A stretch of 7,987 nt of DNA from assembly GCA_031258375.1 (NCBI GenBank), contig JAIRMX010000053.1, forward strand, positions 1 through 7,987, in the 5' to 3' direction. Shown here piece after piece: positions 1 through 6,253 of this stretch. A model generated the notes under the pieces. The model did not search any database. It had not been told where the DNA came from and saw only the letters and a program-made list of their open reading frames with translations. A program made the translations under genes and the position numbers. This DNA is from Elusimicrobiota bacterium (GTDB lineage Bacteria > Elusimicrobiota > Elusimicrobia > Elusimicrobiales > Elusimicrobiaceae). Within the stretch, counting starts at the first letter, position 1. Every line of letters starts with the position of its first letter.

Positions 1-454
1 AGGACTTCCGCTTAAAAAGTGCAAACAACGCGAGTATCTGGACTGGGCTGTGAAAGCTTTCAAGCTTACCAATCAGGAGGTAGCCGCAAAAACGCAGATA
101 CATACGCATATGTGCTACTCGGAATTTAACGAGATTCTCAAAGATATTTACGCGATGGATTCCGATGTGATTTCTATAGAGGCCTCCCGCAGTAGAGGGG
201 AAATAATAGGGGAATTCGAGAAAATTAATTATGACCACGGTATAGGTTTGGGAGTTTATGACATACATTCTCCCCGCGTGCCTTCGGAAGAGGAAATTTT
301 ATCCGTAATAACCCGTTCGGTAAAAGTCATAGACAAAACGTTGCTTTGGGTAAACCCGGATTGCGGTCTAAAAACGCGGACTTACGCTGAAATCGTACCC
401 GCGTTAACAAATTTGGTAGCGGCGGCGAAAAAATCCAGACAAAAATATAAATAA
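1..454 (+). CDS. metE: Cobalamin-independent methionine synthase (MetE), C-terminal part, 5' end outside window
   Basis: Transfers the methyl group of 5-methyltetrahydrofolate (polyglutamate) to homocysteine, giving methionine without B12, in the cytoplasm. The window holds only the last 150 residues; the first complete codon is at base 2 and the frame is open to the left edge, so the GTG at 50 is an internal valine and not a start. The C-terminal TIM-barrel metal site is complete: His and Cys in THMCY (H at 107-109, C at 113-115), Glu in ISIEASRS, Cys in NPDCGLKTR, and the acid-base His in YDIHSP. These correspond to the zinc ligands and catalytic histidine known for E. coli MetE. What is visible shows no lesion and ends with TAA where the family normally ends. 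metF follows 54 bp downstream on the same strand, which fits a methionine operon. The identification is secure; the state of the N-terminal half is unknown. Confidence 0.96.
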   Translation, partial: GLPLKKCKQREYLDWAVKAFKLTNQEVAAKTQIHTHMCYSEFNEILKDIYAMDSDVISIEASRSRGEIIGEFEKINYDHGIGLGVYDIHSPRVPSEEEILSVITRSVKVIDKTLLWVNPDCGLKTRTYAEIVPALTNLVAAAKKSRQKYK

Positions 455-456
455 AT

Positions 457-481
457 TTGTTTTTGCCATATGCAAAAATAA
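457..481. repeat. Small inverted repeat between metE and metF
   Basis: Perfect 7-base arms TTTTTGC (460-466) and GCAAAAA (472-478) enclose the loop CATAT. A G-U pair and two A-T pairs can extend the stem to 10 bp. It lies just after the metE stop. The stem has only two G-C pairs and no U-run follows it on the plus strand, so it is a poor rho-independent terminator. It may be a processing or stabilising hairpin, an operator, or chance in AT-rich DNA. Confidence 0.3.
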
Positions 482-496
482 TGGAATACGGATAAA

Positions 497-501
497 AGGG
501 G
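497..501 (+). promoter_or_regulatory. Ribosome binding site of metF
   Basis: AGGGG sits 7 nt upstream of a TTG codon at 509. No ATG or GTG in this frame fits the beginning of a MetF protein, so this site supports the TTG start. The following residues reach the conserved SFEIFPP block at the position expected for the family. Confidence 0.55.
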
Positions 502-508
502 TTATATT

Positions 509-1384
509 TTGATTATATCTAATTGTTATAAGAATAAAAAGCAAGTGCTTTCTTTTGAAATTTTCCCGCCTAAAAAAGAAGCGAATATTTCAAAAATTTA
601 CACCGTGCTTGAAGAAGTCTTTCCGCTTAATCCTGATTTTATCAGTGTTACTTATGGAACGGCCGGAGCGGGTGTTCCCGGCAAAACGGCGGAGATAGCG
701 CAAACCGTGTAGCAAAAATATAAAACGCCGGCGCTTGCGCATTTAACCTGCGCGTTCACAACGCGCGGTGAAATCAAAAAAATATTGGAGGATCTGACGC
801 TGCGCGGCGTAAAAAATGTCCTTGCGTTACGCGGCGAATATCCCAAAGACAGTACTATTGTAAAAAGACAAGATTATAATTATGCATGCGATCTTATAAG
901 ACATATTAAAAAAGAAAATTCTTCCTTTTCGGTAGGAGCTGCTACGTATCCTGAGGGACATATAAATTGCGACGATATGTATGAAAGCATAACGCATATG
1001 CGGGCAAAACAAGACGCGGGCGCGGATTTTTTTCTCACTCAATTGTTTTTTGACAACGATTTGTTTTTTCGTTTTTTTGAAGCTACGCGCGCGTGCGGGA
1101 TAAATAAGCCTATATCGGCGGGAATAATGCCTATATTGAATCGCAAACAAATTGAGCGCATGATTTTTATGTGCGGGGTTTCACTGCCTTCACGCATAAT
1201 AAGGTTATTGTATAAATACGAGAATGACGAAGTTTCTTTGCGTAAAGCGGGCATAGAATATGCCGCCAGACAGGCGCAGGAGCTTTTGAGAAATAAAGTT
1301 GACGGCATACATATATATACGATGAATCAGCCCGATATCGCGCAAATAATATCGGATTACGTAAGGGCACGGGATTTTAAGTAA
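509..1384 (+). pseudogene. metF: 5,10-methylenetetrahydrofolate reductase (MetF) interrupted by one in-frame TAG
   Basis: MetF is an FAD enzyme that reduces 5,10-methylene-THF to 5-methyl-THF, the methyl donor for MetE just upstream. The frame from TTG 509 to TAA 1382-1384 covers 291 codon positions, normal for bacterial MetF, but codon 68 is TAG (710-712). The family sequence continues in the same frame on both sides: SFEIFPPKK with catalytic Glu17, VTYGTAGAG, then after the stop QKYKTPALAHLTC, ALRGE, AATYPEGH, GADFFLTQLFFD (Gln about 178) and ISAGIMPI. No frameshift or deletion is visible. A CAG-to-TAG transition would explain the lesion. TAG is a genuine stop here, since the Yip1-like and MntP-like genes end with it. 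The normally aspartate position in LRGD is Glu110. Alternatives are a sequencing error, readthrough or a suppressor tRNA. The downstream piece has no convincing start of its own (TTG 785 lacks a ribosome binding site and lies inside the fold). Family assignment is near certain; loss of function is likely but not proven. Confidence 0.9.
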
Positions 1385-1386
1385 GT

Positions 1387-2565
1387 TCAACTAAGTGTTT
1401 TTGCGGCTTCTTTAAGGTTTTGCATTGCAATATCAAGCGTGGCGCGCGGACAAGCGATATTCATACGCATAAATCCGCTGCCTCCAAGACCAAATATTGA
1501 GCCGCAGTTTAACCAAATTTTTGCTTTGGTTAAGAAAAAGTTTTCGAGTTCTTTATCGGTCAGCTTAAGAGTGCGGCAGTCAAGCCACATTAGGTATGTG
1601 CCTTCGGGATTGATGAGAGAGATACCGCAGTTGATATCATCCATGGACTGTTTTAACAGCTTAATGTTTCCCTGCAGATAAATAAGCAACTCTTCAAGCC
1701 ACGCAGTCCCATACCGATAGGCCGCCTGAGCTGCGATTAATCCCAATCCGGAAGGATTGCTGTATCCGGTTTTTAAACATTCTTGTTGCACGGCGCCGTG
1801 AAGCGATTCATTGGATATTATCATGCTTGCATTATGCAGATTTGCAAAATTAAAAGTTTTTGTAGGGGAGATACAAGTTATAGTGTTGTATGCGAATTGT
1901 TCTTTGATTGTTGCCATAACGGTGTGTTTGTGCCCCGCGTAAACAAAGTCGCAATGGATTTCATCTGAGATAATTTTCACATTATGCTTTAGACATATTT
2001 CACCCATGTTTGCAAGCTCTTGTTTATTCCACACGCGGCTCACGGGATTGTGAGGAGAACACAAAATAAACGTTTTTACATTATTTTGTTTTATTTTATT
2101 CTCAAAATCTTCAAAGTCGACTTCATATTTGCCGTTTATAAGTTTAAGTTCGCTTATTACGGGTTTACGGTTATTGGAACGGATTATTTTTTCAAATGGG
2201 TAATAAACGGGTTGGCAAAAGAGAACGCCTTCCCCTTTTCGTGCAGTAGCGCGTATGGCGGCGCCGAGTGCAAAAACAACGCCCGGCACAGTAATTGCCC
2301 AGTTTTTTTGGATATCCCAGTCAAAGCGCGTTTTATACCAATTAAGAAGAGCAGTCCAATAAGAAGCGCCGGGCTCGCTGTAGCCAAATACTCCGTGTTC
2401 AACTGTTTTTTTGAGACTTTCGAGCACTTCCGGCGGCGCTTTAAAATCCATATCAGCCACCCACATTGGGATAGCATCAAGCGGTTTGTCGTAACGCGCG
2501 TAATCGTATTTTATTTGCCCTGTATTAAGACGGTTTATGGTTAAATCAAAATTGAATTTAGTCAT
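1387..2565 (-). CDS. patB: PatB/MalY-type PLP-dependent cystathionine beta-lyase (fold type I aminotransferase family)
   Basis: Predicted to cleave cystathionine to homocysteine, pyruvate and ammonia (C-S beta-lyase); some relatives use cysteine or other S-substituted cysteines, or act as aminotransferases. The protein has 392 residues, the usual length. Visible marks are the N-terminal IPMWVADMDF (32-41) typical of the MalY/PatB group, PHNPVSRVW (171-179, Ser where Gly is usual), SDEIHCDF with the pyridine-binding Asp201, the Schiff-base Lys236 in SPTKTFN, and Arg367 in FMRMNIACPR for the substrate carboxylate. The ATG at 2565 matches the family start, but no Shine-Dalgarno precedes it; a TATAAT lies 7 bp upstream, so a leaderless mRNA is possible. 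It is divergent from the gamma-synthase-like gene (33 bp) and ends 2 bp from the end of metF. The neighbours favour a methionine-biosynthesis role over sulfur catabolism, but exact substrate use cannot be read from sequence. Confidence 0.88.
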   Translation of the reverse strand: MTKFNFDLTINRLNTGQIKYDYARYDKPLDAIPMWVADMDFKAPPEVLESLKKTVEHGVFGYSEPGASYWTALLNWYKTRFDWDIQKNWAITVPGVVFALGAAIRATARKGEGVLFCQPVYYPFEKIIRSNNRKPVISELKLINGKYEVDFEDFENKIKQNNVKTFILCSPHNPVSRVWNKQELANMGEICLKHNVKIISDEIHCDFVYAGHKHTVMATIKEQFAYNTITCISPTKTFNFANLHNASMIISNESLHGAVQQECLKTGYSNPSGLGLIAAQAAYRYGTAWLEELLIYLQGNIKLLKQSMDDINCGISLINPEGTYLMWLDCRTLKLTDKELENFFLTKAKIWLNCGSIFGLGGSGFMRMNIACPRATLDIAMQNLKEAAKTLS

Positions 2566-2598
2566 TTAAGTTATTATATTAAATTAAGGAGATATTTT
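2552..2598 (+). promoter_or_regulatory. Promoter-like sequence and ribosome binding site of the metB-like gene
   Basis: A clear AAGGAG (2586-2591) stands 7 nt before ATG 2599. Upstream, TTGAAT (2552-2557) and TATATT (2575-2580) are 17 bp apart, with the -35 inside the patB coding start. The predicted start site near 2587 would cut into the ribosome binding site; the overlapping TATTAT at 2572-2577 would leave a slightly longer leader but has no good -35. The ribosome binding site is solid and the promoter is tentative. Confidence 0.4.
2573..2578 (-). promoter_or_regulatory. Consensus -10 box for patB, implying a leaderless transcript
   Basis: On the minus strand this reads TATAAT, a perfect -10. 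Seven bases (2572-2566) separate it from the patB ATG, so transcription would start at or within a base or so of the ATG. This agrees with the absence of any Shine-Dalgarno there. No good -35 is seen at 16-18 bp. The patB and metB-like promoters would overlap physically in this 33-bp gap and could be controlled together or exclude each other. Confidence 0.38.
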
Positions 2599-3756
2599 AT
2601 GAAAAGATATAAAAAACAAGAAACGGCTTTTATCCACGGTGGCATTTACGGGGATGATAAAACGGGAGCGGTCAATGTTCCCATTTACCAGACGGCAACA
2701 TATCAATATGAAGCGCCGGGACGCTTTGGAGGATATGAATATTCTAGAACGGGCAATCCTACAAGGGCTGCTCTTGAAGTTCTTGCGGCTGAGTTAGAAA
2801 ACGGCACCGACGGTTTTGCTTTCGCCTCCGGTATGGCTGCGGTTACAGCGGTTCTAAGTCTGTTTAAAGCCGGAGATAAAATTTTGATTTCAAGCAATGT
2901 TTACGGCGGTACTTTTCGTGTATTGGAGGATATTTTTAAAAATTTTGACATTGGCTATATACTTGCCGATACGGAAGATTTAACCGCGCTTGAGCGCGTT
3001 ATAACGCCGGACACCAAAGCGGTTTTCTTTGAAACGCCAACAAATCCGCTCATGCGGATTGCGGATTTAAAAGGCATTGCCTCTCTTGCGAAAAAACACA
3101 AACTGCTTTCTATAGTAGATAATACTTTCATGACGCCTTATCTTCAGCGCCCTCTCGATTTCGGCATAGATATAGTAATACACAGCGCGACGAAGTATCT
3201 GGGCGGACACAGCGATATTATTGCGGGACTTGTAGTGGTAAATTCTAAAGAATTAGGGGAAAAAGTACGCTTTATTCAGAATTCTGCCGGGGCGATATTA
3301 CAACCTTTTGATTGCTTTCTGCTGCTGCGCGGAATAAAAACGCTTGGAGTCCGCATGGATAGACATGTGAAGAATGCGCAAGTCGTGTCGGATTTTTTAA
3401 GATCGAACCGCGCGGTAAAAAAAGTTTATTACCCCGGTTTTAAAGACAGCGCGGGCTACCACGTAAATGCGGCGCAGGCTAAAAACGGAGGAGCAATGAC
3501 AGCTTTTGAACTTAAAGAAGGCTTTAGCGTAAATAAATTTTTCTCCGCGCTTAAAATGATTGTTTTGGGAGAGAGCCTCGGCGGGGTAGAATCTTTAATC
3601 TGTCATCCCGCCACTATGACTCACGCCGCTATGCCTGAACATATTCGTAAACTTGCCGGTATAACGGAAAACATGGTACGTTTTTCTCCCGGTATAGAAG
3701 ATGTTGATGATATTTTGGAAGATATTGGTTTTGCGCTTAAAGCTTCAAAACGGTAA
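2599..3756 (+). CDS. Cys/Met metabolism PLP enzyme, cystathionine gamma-synthase/gamma-lyase family (MetB/MetI/MccB-like)
   Basis: A 385-residue fold type I PLP enzyme of the trans-sulfuration family. Depending on subtype it joins an activated homoserine ester with cysteine to give cystathionine (gamma-synthase), takes up sulfide to give homocysteine, or cleaves cystathionine or homocysteine (gamma-lyase). Family features: HGGIYGDDKTGAVNVPIYQT (13-32), the phosphate-binding YSRTGNPTR (48-56, Tyr48 and Arg50), FASGMAA (75-81), ETPTNPL (145-151), the ring-nitrogen Asp174, the Schiff-base Lys199 in SATKYLGG, ESLGGVES near the C-terminus and the substrate-carboxylate Arg361 in RFSPGIED. From memory the N-terminal and central blocks resemble Bacillus MccB/MetI closely, so subtype is open. 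With a PatB-type beta-lyase divergent across 33 bp and metE-metF beyond, gamma-synthase feeding homocysteine to MetE is the economical reading. ATG 2599 is set by AAGGAG 7 nt upstream. No lesions seen. Family certain, reaction inferred. Confidence 0.9.
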   Translation: MKRYKKQETAFIHGGIYGDDKTGAVNVPIYQTATYQYEAPGRFGGYEYSRTGNPTRAALEVLAAELENGTDGFAFASGMAAVTAVLSLFKAGDKILISSNVYGGTFRVLEDIFKNFDIGYILADTEDLTALERVITPDTKAVFFETPTNPLMRIADLKGIASLAKKHKLLSIVDNTFMTPYLQRPLDFGIDIVIHSATKYLGGHSDIIAGLVVVNSKELGEKVRFIQNSAGAILQPFDCFLLLRGIKTLGVRMDRHVKNAQVVSDFLRSNRAVKKVYYPGFKDSAGYHVNAAQAKNGGAMTAFELKEGFSVNKFFSALKMIVLGESLGGVESLICHPATMTHAAMPEHIRKLAGITENMVRFSPGIEDVDDILEDIGFALKASKR

Positions 3757-3805
3757 CATTGTATTTCCTTTGTTATATAAAAACGGCGAAAGGATATTTT
3801 AAATG

Positions 3806-4375
3806 CTATTTAGATAACATCCAAAATATAAAACTAAACATCAGTATTCCAAAGGCAAATAAGCTTATAACGGAAGGAATAAACGACGCTACCAAAGCAA
3901 AAAAGGTGCTTATTTTGGAAAGTCCGTACGCTTTGTGCATCATAAATAAAACGACTAAGGTTTGAAATAGCAAAACAATTAAAACAATTATAATCCTAAA
4001 CGGCGCGAGCGAAGGTATTGCCGCGCAGACAAGCGCAAAAGCCACAAGCAGCGTTTTTGTAAATTCCGAAAGACCTATAAGCACAAATAATCCCGCCGCG
4101 CGGCCTTTGCCGGTGGCGAGCTCTAAAAATAAATGCGCCGAGGATGAAAAAAAGAAGCCTATACAAACGTTAAAAAATAAAAATCCGACCGTACCCGCAG
4201 TAAATCCAAACGAGCTGAATTTTTTGCCGGATTCCAACGCTATCATCATCATAAGACTCAGCGCTCCGCTGAAATAACCCAGCAAGGCGAGCGTCAAACG
4301 TCTCTCCTGCATGATTTTATTTATTTCTTCTCCCGGCTTTACGGCGAAATTAAAAAGAGTATTAAAAAAATGCAT
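3806..4375 (-). CDS. Yip1-like polytopic inner-membrane protein
   Basis: A 189-residue, strongly hydrophobic protein with about five membrane segments (roughly residues 28-48, 60-85, 96-120, 126-147 and 158-187). Its short cytoplasmic N-terminus contains NFAVKPGEEI, as is common at the start of bacterial Yip1-domain proteins. The loop LELATGKGRAAGLFVLIGLSE (84-104) resembles the family's conserved GGKG-type loop. Bacterial members have no assigned biochemical function. It follows sppA by 12 bp in the same direction, so the two are probably cotranscribed and may act together at the membrane; that link is inference from position only. The ATG at 4375 is preferred over an in-frame GTG at 4384 because the GTG lies inside the AAAGGTG ribosome binding site that serves the ATG. 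It ends with TAG, convergent with the metB-like gene. Other multi-pass families remain possible. Confidence 0.7.
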   Translation of the reverse strand: MHFFNTLFNFAVKPGEEINKIMQERRLTLALLGYFSGALSLMMMIALESGKKFSSFGFTAGTVGFLFFNVCIGFFFSSSAHLFLELATGKGRAAGLFVLIGLSEFTKTLLVAFALVCAAIPSLAPFRIIIVLIVLLFQTLVVLFMMHKAYGLSKISTFFALVASFIPSVISLFAFGILMFSFIFWMLSK

Positions 4376-4381
4376 AGTTTT

Positions 4382-4388
4382 CACCTTT
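4382..4388 (-). promoter_or_regulatory. Ribosome binding site of the Yip1-like gene
   Basis: On the minus strand AAAGGTG lies 6 nt before ATG 4375 and overlaps the sppA stop codon (4388-4390). Its position fixes the start at 4375 and indicates translational coupling to sppA. Confidence 0.65.
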
Positions 4389-5494
4389 TAATAAGTCCAT
4401 AAATAAGCCACTCTGGGCGCGGATAATTCCTCGATGGAATTCATAAATCCCAATTTATTTTCCATGCCGGACATAGACAACGCGAAAGTATCAAAAAAAT
4501 TATTACTGCGCGGCGCGAGCAATTTAATGTTTTTAACGCCGCTCATCGTTTCAAGATATTCTTTTGCTTTTTCCTCTCCTCCGAGATCGTCTATTAGGCC
4601 GAGCGCTTTTGCGCGCGCGCCGGTAAAAATACGTCCGTCGGCATAAATCTGCAAAACCGCGTCGTCAATATGCGGCCTTGCGGTTTTTATTGCGTTGTAA
4701 AACTGCTGATAGCTGTCGTTTATCATTTCCTGGAGAAGGACGATTTCTTCTTCGGTCATAGGGCGGTACGACGCTCCGATGTCTTTGTATTTGCCGGACT
4801 TCAAAGGTACGAATTTAATGCCGATTTTTTCAAACAATCCTTCAAAATTATTTGCCTGCATTATGACGCCGATGGAGCCGGTTATGGTTCCGGGCTGGGC
4901 TATAATTTTATCCGCTGCCGCGGCGACGTAAAATCCGCCTGAAGCCGCAACGTCTCTAAGAAGCGCGACAACCGGTTTTCTTTTAGATCTAAAGTATAAA
5001 ATTGAAGAATAAATATCCTGTACCGCGCCTATAGTTCCGCCCGGCGAATTTATATCGACTAACAAAGCCTTAATTTCTTTTTTGTCCGCCAGCGTTCTTA
5101 TGCGTTTTGAGATGGAGGAAGCATTTTGCCTTGCGCTAAAACCGGAGTTTGTAGTTTCTTGAATAGTCCCGTAGATTTTAACTACGGCCGCTCCTTCCTC
5201 GCGGGTTGCGATTTTAAGCAGAGCGGCGGTTTTCTTTTCGTCTTTTTCGGAAGAAACAGTTTCGGTATGTACGCGCGCTGCGGAACCGTTAAAAATTATG
5301 TAAAGGCCGCTTAACATTGAAATTGAAAAAACGGTTGTCAAAAGGCCGAGCCATATTTTAACCGGCAGATTTTCGTCTTTTCTATTTAAAGCGGATTCGG
5401 CAGACTTTATTTCTTCTTTCGTTTCTGTTTCCTGAGAATCTAATTTTTCTTTTTGCTCTTGTTCTTGGGTAATATTTTGATTGTTGTCTTCCAT
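4388..5494 (-). CDS. sppA: Signal peptide peptidase SppA, single-domain membrane-anchored serine/lysine protease
   Basis: Degrades leftover signal peptides in the membrane after signal peptidase cleavage. The protein has 368 residues. An acidic, Gln/Glu/Lys-rich cytoplasmic head (1-45) precedes one transmembrane anchor (about 46-68), then a linker and one S49 protease domain outside the membrane (about 100-335). Visible motifs are VVKIYGTI (104-111), LLVDINSPGG (144-153), the nucleophile Ser185 in DVAASGGFYVAAAADKI, GTITGSIGVI (202-211) and the general base Lys237 in SGKYKDIGASYRPMT. The Ser-Lys spacing of 52 residues equals that of the Bacillus SppA dyad (Ser147/Lys199). This is the short form, not the double-domain E. 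coli type. ATG 5494 follows GGAG (5508-5505 on the minus strand) by 10 nt. It heads an operon with the Yip1-like gene and is divergent from the MntP-like gene. The charged head is longer than I would expect for a minimal SppA, but the core is intact. Confidence 0.95.
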   Translation of the reverse strand: MEDNNQNITQEQEQKEKLDSQETETKEEIKSAESALNRKDENLPVKIWLGLLTTVFSISMLSGLYIIFNGSAARVHTETVSSEKDEKKTAALLKIATREEGAAVVKIYGTIQETTNSGFSARQNASSISKRIRTLADKKEIKALLVDINSPGGTIGAVQDIYSSILYFRSKRKPVVALLRDVAASGGFYVAAAADKIIAQPGTITGSIGVIMQANNFEGLFEKIGIKFVPLKSGKYKDIGASYRPMTEEEIVLLQEMINDSYQQFYNAIKTARPHIDDAVLQIYADGRIFTGARAKALGLIDDLGGEEKAKEYLETMSGVKNIKLLAPRSNNFFDTFALSMSGMENKLGFMNSIEELSAPRVAYLWTY

Positions 5495-5660
5495 TTTAAA
5501 AAGTCTCCGTTTTCAAGTCGATATATCTGTCTTTATAAATTAAATAATAGCATATCTTTCATTTGCGCGGGTAGAATTTTTTGGCTATATGGCCAAATTT
5601 ATTGTAAAATAATTCTATATAGTATAAAATGTTTTAAAGCAATAATTAAGGATATTACTT
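5495..5660. promoter_or_regulatory. Divergent intergenic region between sppA and the MntP-like gene, with promoter-like sequence
   Basis: 166 bp of AT-rich DNA between two divergent starts. Toward the MntP-like gene, TTGTAA (5602-5607) and TAAAAT (5625-5630) are separated by 17 bp; the overlapping TATAAA at 5623 is an alternative -10. A start near 5637 leaves a leader of about 24 nt with AAGGA at 5648-5652, 8 nt before the ATG. For sppA only the GGAG ribosome binding site (5505-5508) is clear; several AT-rich -10-like hexamers occur on the minus strand without a matching -35. The leader is too short for the manganese riboswitch that often precedes mntP. Confidence 0.45.
5580..5597. repeat. 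Operator-like inverted repeat upstream of the MntP-like gene
   Basis: Arms TTTGGC (5580-5585) and GCCAAA (5592-5597) flank a 6-bp AT-rich centre. The dyad ends 4 bp upstream of the proposed -35 (5602). Size and position suit a dimeric repressor or activator site. It does not match the MntR, DtxR or Fur boxes I know, so the binding protein is unidentified. Confidence 0.35.
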
Positions 5661-6230
5661 ATGTCAATATTACCAATGATGTTAGTTTTGTTATGCATTT
5701 CTACAGGGTGTTTTGCAGTAGGCGCTGTTTCCGGAAGTAAACTTGGCAATAGTTATAATAGTTCCGTTACGCTTAAAACGGCTATGGTCTTTGTCGTGTC
5801 AAACCTATTTTCTCTTTCATTAAGCTTTATAGTGGGCAAATTGTTGTACGATTTAATAGCGCAGGTAACTACCTGGCTTGCTTTCGCCATGGTGTTTATA
5901 ATTGGCGTACGCTTACTTTTGGAATCCATAGAAAAATCGCCCAGTTTAAATTATACCGATATAGTTCAGGGTAATTATCTTATACGCGTAGCCGTGCAGG
6001 CGAGCGTAGATTCTTTTATGCTTGGTTTTGCAATAGCATTATTTCACAGCGCAAAAGTATTTTTGCTTGCGCTTTTTTTATCCGCGGCTTTTAATTTCTT
6101 TTTTACGCTTTTCGGCCTGTCGCATGGCCATACTTTTCCGAAAACCGTTATAGGAAAGAGAATGGAACTTGTTGCCGGCATTATAACGATTGTGACGGCA
6201 ATCGGGTTTCTTCTGGCGTCAAATAATTAG
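5661..6230 (+). CDS. MntP-family (manganese efflux pump-like) membrane protein with altered TM1 site
   Basis: A 189-residue protein with about six membrane segments, the length and layout of MntP. The two-fold repeated pattern fits: LLCISTGCFAVGA (10-22) in the first half and AVQASVDSFMLGFAIALF (111-128) in the second. It also has LAFAMVFIIGVRLLLESI (73-90) with Arg84, and a last helix IGKRMELVAGIITIVTAIGFLL. Compared with E. coli MntP from memory, the second-repeat aspartate is kept (Asp117), but the TM1 aspartate (Asp16 of E. coli) is Gly16 and the glutamate of the TM2 GxxE motif is Asn48. Mn2+ export is therefore a family-level guess; substrate or activity may differ. ATG 5661 has AAGGA 8 nt upstream. 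The gene appears monocistronic: its own promoter-like region precedes it and a strong terminator follows. It stops with TAG. The family call is fairly sure, function is not. Confidence 0.72.
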   Translation: MSILPMMLVLLCISTGCFAVGAVSGSKLGNSYNSSVTLKTAMVFVVSNLFSLSLSFIVGKLLYDLIAQVTTWLAFAMVFIIGVRLLLESIEKSPSLNYTDIVQGNYLIRVAVQASVDSFMLGFAIALFHSAKVFLLALFLSAAFNFFFTLFGLSHGHTFPKTVIGKRMELVAGIITIVTAIGFLLASNN

Positions 6231-6253
6231 CGTTTATTTCATTAAAGTTATAG

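Noticed and set aside
710..712. TAG recoded to an amino acid such as pyrrolysine
   Set aside because: TAG ends two other genes here, MetF is not a known pyrrolysine protein, and no insertion element is evident; a point mutation is simpler.
785..1384. Reading the second half of metF as an independent 199-residue gene from TTG 785
   Set aside because: No ribosome binding site precedes it, the start falls inside the MetF barrel, and the codons between the TAG and 785 still encode MetF-like sequence in frame.
2020..2544. 174-residue plus-strand open frame
   Set aside because: It lies antisense within patB, which has full family motifs; composition and lack of a ribosome binding site mark it as a shadow.
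3766..3794. Possible bidirectional terminator between the convergent metB-like and Yip1-like genes
   Set aside because: TCCTTT and AAAGGA can pair, but the loop is 17 nt, the stem is 6 bp and no proper T-run adjoins it; not convincing.
3759..3965. 68-residue plus-strand open frame just after the metB-like gene
   Set aside because: Mostly antisense to the Yip1-like gene, with no ribosome binding site and no recognisable features.
4376..4384. GTG at 4384 as start of the Yip1-like gene
   Set aside because: It lies within the AAAGGTG ribosome binding site that serves ATG 4375, and has no site of its own.
5597..5660. Manganese (yybP-ykoY) riboswitch in front of the MntP-like gene
   Set aside because: The leader after the proposed promoter is only about 24 nt and I see none of the conserved riboswitch sequence.
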